A stretch of 64,000 nucleotides of DNA from Maricaulis sp048269565 (GCF_048269565.1 NZ_JBLXIK010000002.1:310001-374000), one strand, 5' to 3'. Counted from the stretch's first letter, positions 44,634-54,267 are shown. Translations and numbers: made by a program. The notes: generated by a model not told the origin, from the letters alone.

Positions 44634-45197
44634 ATGTTCATCCAGACCGAATCCACCCCCAATCCCAATACGCTGAAATTCCTGCCGGGCCGCGAAATCT
44701 CGCCGGATCGGCCGCATGAGTTCGAGGATGCCGAGGCGGCCGAAGCTTCACCGCTGGCGGCTGATCTCTTCCTGATCCAGGGCGTGACCGGTGTGTTTCT
44801 CGGCGAGGATTTCATCGCCATCACCAAGGATGCCGCGGTCGAATGGGAGCATGTCAAACCCTTCCTGCTCGGCGCGATCATGGACGGGCTGCAATCGGGC
44901 CGGCCGATCCTCGGCGATGCCGAGACCGAGAGCGGTCATGCCGCCTATGCCGGCGATGATGCCGAGATCGTCAAGGAAATTATCGACCTGATCGACACGC
45001 GCGTGCGTCCGGCGGTGGCCCAGGATGGCGGCGATATCCTGTTCCACTCCTTCATTGCCGAAAGCGGCACGGTGCGGCTGAAAATGCGCGGCGCCTGCTC
45101 CGGCTGCCCGTCCTCGACGATGACGCTGAAGGCGGGGATCGAGAACCTGCTCAAGCACTACATTCCGGAGATCCAGACCGTCGAGGCCGTCGCCTGA
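44634..45197 (+). CDS. nfuA: NfuA-type Fe-S cluster carrier (NifU C-terminal domain)
   Basis: Fe-S scaffold/carrier of 187 residues. The N-terminal Scaffold_N domain begins MFIQTESTPNPNTLKFLPG. The C-terminal NifU-like domain holds the cluster-binding CxxC (Cys155 and Cys158 in RGACSGCPSSTMTL). This two-domain form, without the N-terminal IscU-like part of NifU, is the one found in alphaproteobacteria and mitochondria (NFU1). A strong AAGGAG ribosome site precedes the ATG. Confidence 0.95.
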   Translation: MFIQTESTPNPNTLKFLPGREISPDRPHEFEDAEAAEASPLAADLFLIQGVTGVFLGEDFIAITKDAAVEWEHVKPFLLGAIMDGLQSGRPILGDAETESGHAAYAGDDAEIVKEIIDLIDTRVRPAVAQDGGDILFHSFIAESGTVRLKMRGACSGCPSSTMTLKAGIENLLKHYIPEIQTVEAVA

Positions 45198-45305
45198 CGA
45201 CTGCATCCGCGAGGAAGCAAGTCTTTTTCCAAAATGGCATATTAAAGTCGGCTCACCGTCTGTTTATGTCTGCCACAACATCAATTCTCGCTGCGGAGAC
45301 ACAAC

Positions 45306-45935
45306 ATGTCAGGCGAAGTGACCAGCAAACCCACGACCAATACCGTCATCGATGAAGCCGCGATCGCGCAGATTTTTCTCGATGCGCGCACCTATAATGA
45401 TTTCGAGCCGACGCCGATCCCCGAGGAAACGCTGAAGCGTTTGTACGACATCACCAAAATGGGTCCGACCAGCGCCAATAACTCGCCGGCCCGCTTTGTG
45501 TTTGTCCAGTCGGCCGAAGCCAAGGCGCGCCTCAAGCCGTTCCTGGCTGAAGGCAATGTCGACAAGACGATGAAGGCCCCGGTGACGGTGATTTTCGCCT
45601 GGGACGAGAAATATTATGACAGGATTCCCCAGTTGATGCCGCACAATCCGGGCGCGCGTGAATGGTTTACCGGACCGGGTGCCGAGCTCAATGGCCGCCG
45701 CAATTCCGTGTTGCAGGCCGGGTATTTCCTGATTGCGGCGCGGGCGCTGGGGCTGGATACCGGCCCGATGACCGGATTTGACGCTGCCGGTGTCGACGCC
45801 GAATTCTTTGCCGGCAAGCCGGGCACGGAAAACTGGAAATCGGACATCTTGATCAATCTCGGGATCGGCACCACCAAGAACCTGTTCCCGCGTCTGCCGC
45901 GTCTGAGCTTCGACGAAGCAGCGCAAATCCTCTAG
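45306..45935 (+). CDS. Nitroreductase-family protein (malonic semialdehyde reductase RutE-like)
   Basis: FMN-dependent nitroreductase-fold protein of 209 residues. The sequence RTYNDFEPTPIPEETLKRL, KMGPTSANNSPARFVFVQS and the conserved GLDTGPMTGFD and ALGLDTG region match the RutE/HadB subgroup. RutE reduces malonic semialdehyde in pyrimidine degradation, but none of the other rut genes is here, so the physiological substrate is open. Located between nfuA and tsaB. Confidence 0.85.
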   Translation: MSGEVTSKPTTNTVIDEAAIAQIFLDARTYNDFEPTPIPEETLKRLYDITKMGPTSANNSPARFVFVQSAEAKARLKPFLAEGNVDKTMKAPVTVIFAWDEKYYDRIPQLMPHNPGAREWFTGPGAELNGRRNSVLQAGYFLIAARALGLDTGPMTGFDAAGVDAEFFAGKPGTENWKSDILINLGIGTTKNLFPRLPRLSFDEAAQIL

Positions 45936-45944
45936 ATCGCGTCC

Positions 45945-46586
45945 ATGGCCTTATTGGTGATCGACACGACCGGTTCTGATTGCTCCGTGGCGCTACGCGT
46001 CGCGGGGCAGGCGGATCTGTGTCACAGCGATGCCATCGGCCGCGGCCATGCCGAGCGCCTGGCGCCGATGGTCGCCGGGGTGCTGGAGCAGGCCGGACTG
46101 CAAGCCTCGCAGATCTCCCGCATTGGTGTCACCACCGGCCCGGGCAGTTTTGCCGGCAGCCGTGTCGGGGTCGCCTTTGCCCGGGGTCTGGCCCTGGCCA
46201 GCGGTGCCGAGGCGGTGGGGATCGGCAATCTGGAGGTTCTGGCGCAAGGTGCGGCAGTTCCGGGCCCGCTCGCCGTCCTGCATGATGCCAAGCGCGGTGA
46301 CATCGTGCTGCAGGTCTGGAATGGCGGCACGGCAGGCGCGCCGGAATTGCTGGCGCTTGGCGATGTCGCCGGCCGTATCCTCGCGCTCGCCGGTCCTCGC
46401 GGCCATCTCGCCGGCAGTGGCGCGGCCCTGCTTGAGCTGGACGGATATGTTGATCTGGCGATGACCGCGATCAGCCTTCCGGCCCTGCTTGACCTCGCCG
46501 GGCGTGTGGACGCCGCCAGCGCGCCGCCCGTGCCCTTTTATGCGCGGCCACCCGACGCGAAACTGCCCGGCGGCGTGCAGCCTTGA
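45945..46586 (+). CDS. tsaB: tRNA t6A biosynthesis protein TsaB
   Basis: Non-catalytic partner of TsaD in forming N6-threonylcarbamoyladenosine at A37 of ANN-decoding tRNAs. The 213-residue protein starts LLVIDTTGSDCSVALR and carries GHAERLAPMVAGVLEQAGL and VTTGPGSFAGSRVGVAFA, as in the ASKHA-fold TsaB/YeaZ family. Its stop overlaps the TTG start of rimI, so tsaB and rimI are coupled, the common bacterial arrangement. Confidence 0.95.
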   Translation: MALLVIDTTGSDCSVALRVAGQADLCHSDAIGRGHAERLAPMVAGVLEQAGLQASQISRIGVTTGPGSFAGSRVGVAFARGLALASGAEAVGIGNLEVLAQGAAVPGPLAVLHDAKRGDIVLQVWNGGTAGAPELLALGDVAGRILALAGPRGHLAGSGAALLELDGYVDLAMTAISLPALLDLAGRVDAASAPPVPFYARPPDAKLPGGVQP

Positions 46587-47074
46587 GTGCGGTCCGGATC
46601 GAGTGCACCGGACCGGATTCGGCGGCGCGCATGGCCGATGTCCACGCCGTTTGCTTTCAACGCTTCTGGTCCGCCGGCGAGATCGCCGCGATGATGCAGA
46701 TGCCGACCACGCTCGGTCTCGTGGCGCGCAGCGGCGGTGCGACGGTCGGGATGGCGCTCTACCGCATTGCTGCCGACGAGGCCGAACTGCTGACGATCGG
46801 TGTCGTGCCGGAACGGCGCGGCCAGGGTGTCGGCGAGCAGATCCTGTTGCGCGGCGAGCACGAAGCCGCTGCGCGCGGGGCCCGGCGCATGTTTCTCGAG
46901 GTTTCCACACTCAACACCGCCGCCAAATCACTGTATCTCGGGCGCGGTTACGTCCAGATTGGTTGCCGGCGCGGCTATTATGGCGATGGCAGCGACGCGC
47001 TGGTCCTTGAAAAAACGCTCGCCAGCGATGGACAGGGCAGCGATTTCAAGCTTATCACTCCACTAAGCGAATAG
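46583..47074 (+). CDS. rimI: Ribosomal-protein-alanine N-acetyltransferase RimI
   Basis: GNAT acetyltransferase of 163 residues. The acetyl-CoA loop is visible as VVPERRGQGVGEQIL (the R-x2-G-x-G/A region), followed by FLEVSTLNTAAKSLYLGRGY. The start is TTG at 46583, inside a TTGA overlap with tsaB; the first in-frame ATG (46631) would remove the opening strand. RimI acetylates ribosomal protein S18 in E. coli. The fur-family gene starts 10 bases after the stop. Confidence 0.92.
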   Translation: MSAVRIECTGPDSAARMADVHAVCFQRFWSAGEIAAMMQMPTTLGLVARSGGATVGMALYRIAADEAELLTIGVVPERRGQGVGEQILLRGEHEAAARGARRMFLEVSTLNTAAKSLYLGRGYVQIGCRRGYYGDGSDALVLEKTLASDGQGSDFKLITPLSE

Positions 47075-47084
47075 GGGAAATCAC

Positions 47085-47504
47085 ATGCCGGACCGGATCG
47101 AGAAGCTTTGCGTCGACAAGGGCCTGCGGATGACCGACCAACGCCGGGTGATCGCCCGGGTTCTGTCCGACTCCGATGATCATCCCGATGCCGAGGAACT
47201 CCACCGCCGCGCCGCCGCGGAAGATCCGCGCATTTCGCTGGCGACCGTCTATCGCACCGTGCGCCTGTTCGAGGATGCCGGCATCATCGAGCGCCATGAT
47301 TTCCGCGATGGCCGCTCGCGCTATGAGGAAGTCGGCGAGGATCACCACGACCATCTGATCGATCTGAAGTCGGGCGAAGTGATCGAATTCGTCAATGAGG
47401 AGATCGAGCGGCTGCAGGAAGCGGTCGCGCGCAAGCTGGGCTACAAGCTTGTCGATCACCGCATGGAGTTATACGGCGTACCGCTCAAGAGCGCCGGGGA
47501 GTAG
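47085..47504 (+). CDS. fur: Fur-family metalloregulator
   Basis: Ferric uptake regulator family protein of 139 residues. The winged helix includes TDQRRVIARVLSDSDDHPDAEEL and ISLATVYRTVRLFEDAGII; the metal-site region is RYEEVGEDHHDHLIDLKSGEVIEF. The C-terminal CxxC pair that binds structural zinc in many Fur proteins is absent, as in many alphaproteobacterial Fur/Mur proteins, so the metal (iron or manganese) is not certain. The tsaB-rimI-fur-miaB order is conserved in the class. Confidence 0.93.
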   Translation: MPDRIEKLCVDKGLRMTDQRRVIARVLSDSDDHPDAEELHRRAAAEDPRISLATVYRTVRLFEDAGIIERHDFRDGRSRYEEVGEDHHDHLIDLKSGEVIEFVNEEIERLQEAVARKLGYKLVDHRMELYGVPLKSAGE

Positions 47505-47526
47505 GCGCCCCGATCGAGGAGCGGTC

Positions 47527-48780
47527 ATGACCGCACGCGCACCCGGCAAGCACGCCTTTGTCTTCATTTTCATTACCGTCCTGGTCGACATGATCGGTTT
47601 CGGCATCATCATTCCGGTGATGCCGCAATTGATCATGCAGCTGACCGGACAGTCGGTGGAAAACGCTGCGGTGCTGGGCGGCTTGCTGATGGGCACTTTC
47701 GCCTTCACCCAATTCATCTGCGCCCCGATCATTGGCGGGCTCAGCGATCGCTATGGGCGCCGCAATATTCTCCTGTTCGCCATGCTCGGTTTCACGCTCG
47801 ATTACATGATCATGGGCACGGCCACGAGCTTCGCGGTGCTGTTCATCGGCCGCATGCTGTCGGGCGTGTTCGGCGCGACCTATACGACGGCGAACGCCTA
47901 TATCGCCGACATTACCGACGCCAAGGACCGGGCCGGCCGGTTCGGCATGATGGGGGCGGCTTTCGGGCTTGGCTTCATTCTCGGGCCGGCGATCGGTGGC
48001 GTGCTGGGCGATGTCGATCCGCGCTACCCCTTCTTCGCCGCCGCGGCTCTGGCGGGGGCCAATTTCATCTATGGCTATTTCATCCTGCCCGAGACGCTGA
48101 GCGCCGAGAACCGGCGGCCGTTCAGGATCCGCCGCGCCAATCCGTTTGGCTCGCTGATCCAGATGCACAAATACCCCGTCGTCTTCGCCATGCTGGCCGC
48201 GGCCTTTCTCTTCTTCCTGGGCCATGCGGCCTTCCCGGCGCTGTGGACCTATTTCTCGACCCTGCGCTTTGACTGGACCCCGCGCGATATCGGCATCTCG
48301 CTGATGGCGGTAGGACTGGCGTCGGCGATTGTCCAGGGCGGGCTGACGCGGATCGTCGTGGCGAAGATCGGTGAGTGGAAGGCGTTTGCGATCGGCTTCT
48401 CGATCGCGGCCCTGGCCTATGTCGGCTATGGCCTGGTCAGCGAAGTCTGGGTTTTCTACGTCATCATGGCGTTTGGCTCGCTGTCGGGGATTGGCGGGCC
48501 GGCGATGCAATCGATCTGCACGCGCCTGGTACCGGCCAACAGCCAGGGCGAATTGCAGGGCGCGATGTCGAGCCTGCAGAGCCTGTCGATGGTGATCGGT
48601 CCGCTGACTCTGCCGCTGGTGTTTCGCTATTTCACCACCGATGAGGCGCCGGTCTATCTGCCCGGAGCCGCCTTCCTGCTGGCGGCCGTCCTGACGGTCA
48701 TGGCGCTGATTGTCGGCCTGTCTTCGCGCGGCAAAGACACCACAACCCTCAAGAATGCAGTGCCCGCCGAGGCCGAGTGA
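47527..48780 (+). CDS. MFS transporter of the TCR/Tet (DHA1) type
   Basis: Proton-driven efflux permease of 417 residues with twelve predicted helices. It starts FVFIFITVLVDMIGFGIIIP, has motif A GGLSDRYGRRNILL, and GMMGAAFGLGFILGPAIGG (motif C) in helix 5, as in tetracycline/H+ antiporters such as TetA. A drug substrate cannot be assigned; chromosomal relatives of this kind often do not confer tetracycline resistance. It lies 22 bases after fur in an otherwise conserved fur-miaB neighbourhood. Confidence 0.88.
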   Translation: MTARAPGKHAFVFIFITVLVDMIGFGIIIPVMPQLIMQLTGQSVENAAVLGGLLMGTFAFTQFICAPIIGGLSDRYGRRNILLFAMLGFTLDYMIMGTATSFAVLFIGRMLSGVFGATYTTANAYIADITDAKDRAGRFGMMGAAFGLGFILGPAIGGVLGDVDPRYPFFAAAALAGANFIYGYFILPETLSAENRRPFRIRRANPFGSLIQMHKYPVVFAMLAAAFLFFLGHAAFPALWTYFSTLRFDWTPRDIGISLMAVGLASAIVQGGLTRIVVAKIGEWKAFAIGFSIAALAYVGYGLVSEVWVFYVIMAFGSLSGIGGPAMQSICTRLVPANSQGELQGAMSSLQSLSMVIGPLTLPLVFRYFTTDEAPVYLPGAAFLLAAVLTVMALIVGLSSRGKDTTTLKNAVPAEAE

Positions 48781-48836
48781 GGCGGCAGGCCTTGCCTTGA
48801 CGGCGAGTTTCGCCCATAACCCGCGGCTTCCCCGGC

Positions 48837-50258
48837 ATGGACCCGGACGCAAACAAGTCGACCGGTCGCGGTTGCCCCAGAGTGACGATGAGCTCGACGC
48901 GTAAACGCCTTTATATCAAGACCTATGGTTGTCAGATGAATGTCTATGATTCCGAGAGGATGAAAGACGTTCTGACGCCGCTGGGCTATGAGACCTCCGA
49001 TGAGGCCGAAGGCTCCGATCTGGTCATCATCAATACCTGCCATATCCGCGAGAAGGCGGCGGAAAAGCTGTATTCCGATCTCGGACGCCTGCGCCCCTTC
49101 AAGGACGCCAAGGCGGAGAGCGGCGGCATGACGATCGCGGTTGCCGGCTGTGTCGCCCAGGCCGAGGGCCCGGAGATCATGCGCCGCGCCCCGACCGTCG
49201 ATCTCGTGGTCGGACCGCAGAGCTATCACAAGCTGCCCGAACTGATCGCCCGCGCCCATCGCGCCCGCGGCGAGGCGCTGGATACGGAATTCGAGGTCGA
49301 GGACAAGTTCGACCTCCTGCCGGCAGAACGCCATGTCGAGGGCTATTCGGCCTTTGTGACCGTGCAGGAAGGGTGCGACAAGTTCTGCACATTCTGCGTC
49401 GTGCCCTATACGCGTGGCGCCGAATGGTCGCGCCCGGTTGACCAGCTGGTCGACGAAATCCGCCGCCTTGCCGCCAAGGGCGTGCGCGAAATCACCCTGC
49501 TGGGCCAGAACGTCAACGCCTATCATGGCGCCCCGCCAGCCGGCCGCGAGGCCGACGGGCCCTGGGGGCTGGGTCAGCTCCTGCGCCATATCGCCCTGAT
49601 CGGCGGCATTGAGCGCGTGCGCTATCTCACCAGCCATCCGCGCGACATGGATGAGGATCTGATCGCCGCCCATCGCGATGAAACCAAGATCATGCCCTAT
49701 CTGCACCTGCCGATTCAGAGCGGGTCGGACCGGATCCTCAAGGCGATGAATCGCCAGCACACCTATGCCGAATACGCCGAGCTGATCGCCCGCATGCGCG
49801 AGGTGCGCCCCGATATCGCGATTTCCGGCGATTTCATTGTCGGCTTCCCGGGCGAGACCGATGCCGATTTCGAGGACACGATGAAATGCGTGCGCGAGAT
49901 CGGTTATGCCAGCGCTTTCTCCTTCAAGTATTCGCGTCGTCCCGGCACGCCGGGCGCGGCGATGCCGAACCAGATCGACGAGACGGTGAAGACCGAGCGC
50001 CTGCACGCGCTCCAGGCCCTGCTCGACGAGCAACAGACCGGCTTCAACCGCTCCCAGATCGGCCGCACCCTGCCGGTACTGTTCGAGAAAGCCGGACGGA
50101 TTGCCGGGCAATTGCACGGGCGCAGCCCCTATCTGCAGTCGGTGCATGTCGACGGACCGGCTGAACTGATCGGGCGTATCGGCATGGTCCGGATCGAGGA
50201 CGCGTCGCGCAATTCCCTGTCAGGACAGCTGGTGGGTGCGGAGCAAGACGTCGCGTGA
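48837..50258 (+). CDS. miaB: tRNA-2-methylthio-N6-dimethylallyladenosine synthase MiaB
   Basis: Radical SAM methylthiotransferase that adds the 2-methylthio group to i6A37 of tRNA. The N-terminal UPF0004 domain carries three cluster cysteines (KTYGCQMN, NTCHIREKA, VAGCVAQAEG). The radical SAM cluster motif is CDKFCTFCVVPYTRGAE; a C-terminal TRAM domain follows. From this ATG the protein has 473 residues; an ATG at 48888 (MSSTRKRLYIKTYG) gives 456 residues, nearer the family norm, and may be the true start. Neither has a strong ribosome site. phoH overlaps its stop by four bases. Confidence 0.94.
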   Translation: MDPDANKSTGRGCPRVTMSSTRKRLYIKTYGCQMNVYDSERMKDVLTPLGYETSDEAEGSDLVIINTCHIREKAAEKLYSDLGRLRPFKDAKAESGGMTIAVAGCVAQAEGPEIMRRAPTVDLVVGPQSYHKLPELIARAHRARGEALDTEFEVEDKFDLLPAERHVEGYSAFVTVQEGCDKFCTFCVVPYTRGAEWSRPVDQLVDEIRRLAAKGVREITLLGQNVNAYHGAPPAGREADGPWGLGQLLRHIALIGGIERVRYLTSHPRDMDEDLIAAHRDETKIMPYLHLPIQSGSDRILKAMNRQHTYAEYAELIARMREVRPDIAISGDFIVGFPGETDADFEDTMKCVREIGYASAFSFKYSRRPGTPGAAMPNQIDETVKTERLHALQALLDEQQTGFNRSQIGRTLPVLFEKAGRIAGQLHGRSPYLQSVHVDGPAELIGRIGMVRIEDASRNSLSGQLVGAEQDVA

Positions 50259-51280
50259 AGCCGCCCAAAACCACCCCCTCGAAAACCCGTGCCGCCAAGC
50301 CGCGCCGTGAAGTCTCCGAAGGCCTGCATTTCGACGATGTCGAACGGCTGCGCGCCATGGTCGGTGCCGGTGACCGCTTCCTGATCCTGATCGAGGAGGA
50401 GCTCGGCGTGCGGCTGAGCGCTCCCGGCGGTGGCCAGATCGTGATCGCTGCCGGTGACCCGCAGGCGCGTGATGATGCCAAGCGTGTGCTCAAGGGCCTG
50501 TATGCCAGTCTCGCCCACGGCCTGACCTGTGACGAGGCGACGGTGCGCGCCGCCCTGCGCATGCTCGATGGCGGTGATGTTCCGGTCCAGCCCGATGACG
50601 GCGTCATCCGGGTGCCGCGCGGCGCCAGCCTGATTGCCCGCACCGAGGGCCAGCGCGCCTATGTCCGGGCCCTCAAGAATGAAAAGGCCTATGACCTGAT
50701 CTTCGGCGTCGGCCCGGCCGGCACCGGCAAGACGCTGCTGGCGGTCGCCTATGGCGCCTCGATGCTGGTGCAGCGCAAGTTCGAGAAACTCATCATCACC
50801 CGCCCGGCGGTCGAGGCGGGCGAAAAGCTCGGCTTCCTGCCCGGTGACCTCAATGAGAAGGTCGATCCCTATCTGCTGCCGGTCTGGGACGCGCTCGCCG
50901 ATACGCTGGGGCGGGCCGAGCTGGAGCGCATGCGCACCGATGGCCGTATCGAGGTGGCGCCGATCGCCTTCATGCGCGGCCGTACGCTCAACCGCGCCTT
51001 CGTCATTGTCGACGAGGCCCAGAATACCTCGCGCGCCCAGATGCAGATGGTGCTGACCCGGCTGGGTGAGGGCTCCCGCATGGCGGTCACCGGCGATCCG
51101 AGCCAGTGCGATTTGCTGCCGCGCGATCCATCCGGCCTGCCGCATGCGCTGGAAATTCTCGCCGACACCAAGGGTGTCGCCGCGATCCGCTTTACCCGGG
51201 ATGATGTCGTGCGCCATGATCTCGTGGCCCGTATTGTTGCGGCCTATGAAGATGATCTGAAAAAGCGGGGCGGAGCCTGA
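50255..51280 (+). CDS. phoH: PhoH-family ATPase (YbeZ)
   Basis: PhoH-like P-loop ATPase of 341 residues, linked to RNA metabolism and ribosome maturation with YbeY. Walker A is GPAGTGKT (residues 153-160) and Walker B FVIVDEAQN; the PAVEAGEKLGFLPGDLNEKV stretch is a family hallmark. An N-terminal KH-like region precedes the ATPase. The start is GTG, in a GTGA overlap with miaB. ybeY follows five bases after the stop, as in nearly all proteobacteria. Confidence 0.95.
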   Translation: MKPPKTTPSKTRAAKPRREVSEGLHFDDVERLRAMVGAGDRFLILIEEELGVRLSAPGGGQIVIAAGDPQARDDAKRVLKGLYASLAHGLTCDEATVRAALRMLDGGDVPVQPDDGVIRVPRGASLIARTEGQRAYVRALKNEKAYDLIFGVGPAGTGKTLLAVAYGASMLVQRKFEKLIITRPAVEAGEKLGFLPGDLNEKVDPYLLPVWDALADTLGRAELERMRTDGRIEVAPIAFMRGRTLNRAFVIVDEAQNTSRAQMQMVLTRLGEGSRMAVTGDPSQCDLLPRDPSGLPHALEILADTKGVAAIRFTRDDVVRHDLVARIVAAYEDDLKKRGGA

Positions 51281-51285
51281 GTGCG

Positions 51286-51768
51286 ATGAATGCTGTCGAT
51301 GTCATCGTCGAGGACGAGGCCTGGAACACGATCGAGGGCAAGAACCGCCTGATCGAACAGGCCATTGCTGCCGCTGACGCGGAAATCAGCGATGCCTTGC
51401 CCGGGGTTATTGCGATTCTGCTGACCGATGATGCGGCGATGAGCGAGCTCAATGCCCGCTTCCGGCAAAAGCCGCAGCCGACCAATGTGCTGTCCTTTCC
51501 GGCGTCGGAACACACGGTCAACCATCTCGGCGATATCGCCCTGGCCTCGGGCGTGGTCATGCGTGAGGCCGGCGATCGCGCCCTGCCTCCGGCCGACCAC
51601 TTGCGTCATTTGATCGTGCATGGATTCCTGCATCTTCAGGGCTATGATCACCAGGATGATGACGAGGCCCTGGTCATGGAAGAGATAGAGCGCCGGGCTC
51701 TGGCGCGGCTGGGTCTTGCCGACCCCTATCGGGACAATGCAGGCGGCGGGATGGATGCCGATGAGTAG
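51286..51768 (+). CDS. ybeY: Endoribonuclease YbeY
   Basis: Metal-dependent endoribonuclease for 16S rRNA 3' maturation and ribosome quality control. The zinc-binding H-x3-H-x5-H motif is intact (His112, His116 and His122 in HGFLHLQGYDH). The PQPTNVLSFP motif and GDIALA strand are also present. Length 160 is normal. Its last eight bases overlap the start of corC. Confidence 0.96.
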   Translation: MNAVDVIVEDEAWNTIEGKNRLIEQAIAAADAEISDALPGVIAILLTDDAAMSELNARFRQKPQPTNVLSFPASEHTVNHLGDIALASGVVMREAGDRALPPADHLRHLIVHGFLHLQGYDHQDDDEALVMEEIERRALARLGLADPYRDNAGGGMDADE

Positions 51769-52660
51769 TGTGGACGACAATTCCGACGACGATACCCGAT
51801 CATGGTTCGGGCGGATTTTCGGTGAGCCTGAAGCCTCCGCAAAGCCGGATGAACCTGCAGATCCGGTCAAGCTGCCCGCGACGCCCGCTTTCAAGATCGA
51901 TCCGGATGCCCTCGACGAGCTGGGCGTTGTCGATGTGATGGTGCCGCGCGCCGACATCACCGGCGTCGAGGTTTCCACGCCGCTGGGCGAACTGGTGCGC
52001 ACCTTTGCCAGGGCGGCGCATTCACGTCTGCCGGTCTATCGCGAGACCCTCGATGATCCGATCGGCGTCGTGCACATCAAGGACCTGATTGTCCACCTGA
52101 CGCCCGATGAAGCGGGCGAGCGCGAGCCGGGCTGGGCTGATCGCCAGGTCCTGCCGGCGATGACGCGGCCGCTGCTCTTCGCCCCGCCCTCGATGCGCGC
52201 CACCGATCTGCTGCGCCGCATGCAGGGTCGCCGCATGCACCTGGCTCTGGTCGTCGACGAATATGGCGGCACGGACGGGCTGGTGACATTCGAGGATCTG
52301 ATCGAGCCGATCGTCGGTGATATCGAGGACGAGCATGATGATGAGGATGCCCCGGCGATCCGCGCGCGCGGGCCGGGTGTCTGGGATGTCGAGGCGCGGG
52401 CCGAGATCGATGCCTTCGAACAGGTGGTCGGCGAAGAGATCGCCGGTCCCGACGAGGACGAGGATGTCGACAGCCTCGGCGGTCTCGTCTTTACGCTGAC
52501 CGGCCGGGTGCCCGAGCGCGGCGAGGTGATCCGGCACCCCAAGGGCTATGAGTTCGAGGTGCTGGAGGCCGATCCGCGGCGGATCAAGCGGATGCGGGTC
52601 CGGGCAACACACTGGACCCATGCCGCTGCCGTGGCGGACGAGGGAGCCGACCAGCCTTGA
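51761..52660 (+). CDS. corC: CorC/YbeX-type CBS-domain protein
   Basis: Cytosolic CBS-pair protein of 299 residues with a C-terminal CorC_HlyC domain, the short form without membrane helices. The CBS region begins VVDVMVPRADITGVEV and includes MHLALVVDEYGGTDGLVTFEDL; the C-terminal domain has the SLGGLVFTLTGRVPERGEV motif. The family is linked to magnesium/cobalt efflux and, through its ybeY-lnt neighbours, to ribosome and envelope maintenance. The ATG at 51761 is the family start, inside ybeY. lnt starts by TTG in a TTGA overlap at its stop. Confidence 0.92.
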   Translation: MSSVDDNSDDDTRSWFGRIFGEPEASAKPDEPADPVKLPATPAFKIDPDALDELGVVDVMVPRADITGVEVSTPLGELVRTFARAAHSRLPVYRETLDDPIGVVHIKDLIVHLTPDEAGEREPGWADRQVLPAMTRPLLFAPPSMRATDLLRRMQGRRMHLALVVDEYGGTDGLVTFEDLIEPIVGDIEDEHDDEDAPAIRARGPGVWDVEARAEIDAFEQVVGEEIAGPDEDEDVDSLGGLVFTLTGRVPERGEVIRHPKGYEFEVLEADPRRIKRMRVRATHWTHAAAVADEGADQP

Positions 52661-54267
52661 CCCGCCATGCCTGGTACTCGCCCGGGCGGCTACGCACAGG
52701 GATCGCTGCCGCCAGCGGCTGGCGACTGGCCCTGATCCTGTTTGTTGCCGGCGCGCTGTCGGCGCTGGCGATGGCGCCGGTCTTTGCCTGGCCGGTCCTG
52801 ATCCCGACCCTGGCGATATTGCTGTGGACGGTCGATGGCGCCCGTCGCCGGGCCCTGCCGCTGCGCAGCGCCTTCTGGCGCGGTTTCCTGTTCGGCTTCG
52901 GCTATTTCCTCGCCGGCATGTTCTGGCTGGCCTATGCCTTCATCAACCGGGGCGCGGAATACATTCCGCTGATCCCGTTCGCGGTTCCGGCGCTGGCCGC
53001 GCTGCTGGCCGCCTTCTGGGGCGGCGCCATGGCGAGCTATGCGCTGCTGGCGCAGCGTTCGGAATGGCGGGTGCTGGTCTTTGCCGTCTGCCTGGCGGTG
53101 TTCGAATGGTTGCGCGGGCATTTGTTCGGCGGCCTGCCGTGGAACCTCCCCGCCTATGCCTGGCCTGCCGGCGGCGCGATCAGCCAGGCGGCGTCCTGGT
53201 TCGGCGTCTACGGGCTTTCCCTGCTGACGCTGCTGGTCCTGGTTTCGCCGGCTGTCGCGGTCGGACCGGTGCTGCGCCTGAAGCGCCTGATGCCGGCCAT
53301 GGCCGGCGCGGCAATCCTGCTGATCCTGTTCAGTTTCGGCGCCCTGAGGCTGCAGGAACCCGACCCGGGCGTCGAGCCGGGGGTGCGGCTGCGGATCGTG
53401 CATGCCTCGATCACCCAGGCGGAGAAATGGGGTCCGGATGGCGCCCTGCTGGCCCGCGATCGCTATCTCGGCCTCACCGCAGCGCCCGGTCTCGACGAGG
53501 TCACCCATGTATTGTGGCCGGAAGGCGCCTTGCCGATCTATATGCTCGAGGACGGGGCAAGCCTCAGCCTGATTGGCGAGCTGTTCGCCCATGACCAGAT
53601 CCTGATGTCCGGGATCAGCCGGCGCGTCCTCGGTCCGGACGACGACGAAACCTATTACAATTCGCTCGCTGTGCTGCGCTATCAGGGCGGTGCGCCGCGC
53701 ATTGTCGGGCTTTATGACAAGACACTGCTGGCCCCGTTTGGTGAAAGCATCCCGTTGTCCGGCCTGTTGTCGATGATCGGTTTCGCCGATTTTGCCCGGC
53801 TGCAATACACGCCCGGCGACGGGCCTTTCGTGATGGATCTGCCAGGTGCGCCGCCGGTGATGCCGCTCATTTGTTATGAAGGCATCTTCCCCGGTTTCGT
53901 CCGCGCCGGCACGCCGCGGCCGTCCTGGCTGTTCAATCTGTCAAACGATGCCTGGTTCGGTGAAACCAGCGGTCCGCAGCAGCATGTCAACCAGACCCGC
54001 TATCGTTCGATCGAGACCGGTTTGCCGATGATTCGCTCGGCCTCACGCGGTGTTTCGGGCGTTATCGACGCCTTTGGCCGCATGCCGCTGGCGATCGCGC
54101 CCGCCAGCGAGGGCGCCTATGATGTCGATCTGCCGCGACCGATCGCCGCCCCGCTTTATGCCGTCTGGGGCGACTGGTTATTCTGGATTGTGAACGGGTT
54201 GGTGATTGCAGGCATCATTTTCCAGCGACGTAAAGTGGTAGAAAAATATTTAAAATTCATCCGGTGA
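52657..54267 (+). CDS. lnt: Apolipoprotein N-acyltransferase
   Basis: Lnt adds the third acyl chain to lipoproteins in the inner membrane. The 536-residue protein has about six N-terminal helices (from about residue 24 to 230), then a nitrilase-fold domain on the periplasmic side with the catalytic triad Glu289 (WPEG), Lys355 (YDKTLL) and Cys406 (LICYEG). The start is TTG at 52657, overlapping corC; no in-frame ATG exists in the first hydrophobic segment. It would process the lipoproteins encoded at 12.7, 21.8, 24.6 and 42.9 kb. Confidence 0.95.
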   Translation: MTRHAWYSPGRLRTGIAAASGWRLALILFVAGALSALAMAPVFAWPVLIPTLAILLWTVDGARRRALPLRSAFWRGFLFGFGYFLAGMFWLAYAFINRGAEYIPLIPFAVPALAALLAAFWGGAMASYALLAQRSEWRVLVFAVCLAVFEWLRGHLFGGLPWNLPAYAWPAGGAISQAASWFGVYGLSLLTLLVLVSPAVAVGPVLRLKRLMPAMAGAAILLILFSFGALRLQEPDPGVEPGVRLRIVHASITQAEKWGPDGALLARDRYLGLTAAPGLDEVTHVLWPEGALPIYMLEDGASLSLIGELFAHDQILMSGISRRVLGPDDDETYYNSLAVLRYQGGAPRIVGLYDKTLLAPFGESIPLSGLLSMIGFADFARLQYTPGDGPFVMDLPGAPPVMPLICYEGIFPGFVRAGTPRPSWLFNLSNDAWFGETSGPQQHVNQTRYRSIETGLPMIRSASRGVSGVIDAFGRMPLAIAPASEGAYDVDLPRPIAAPLYAVWGDWLFWIVNGLVIAGIIFQRRKVVEKYLKFIR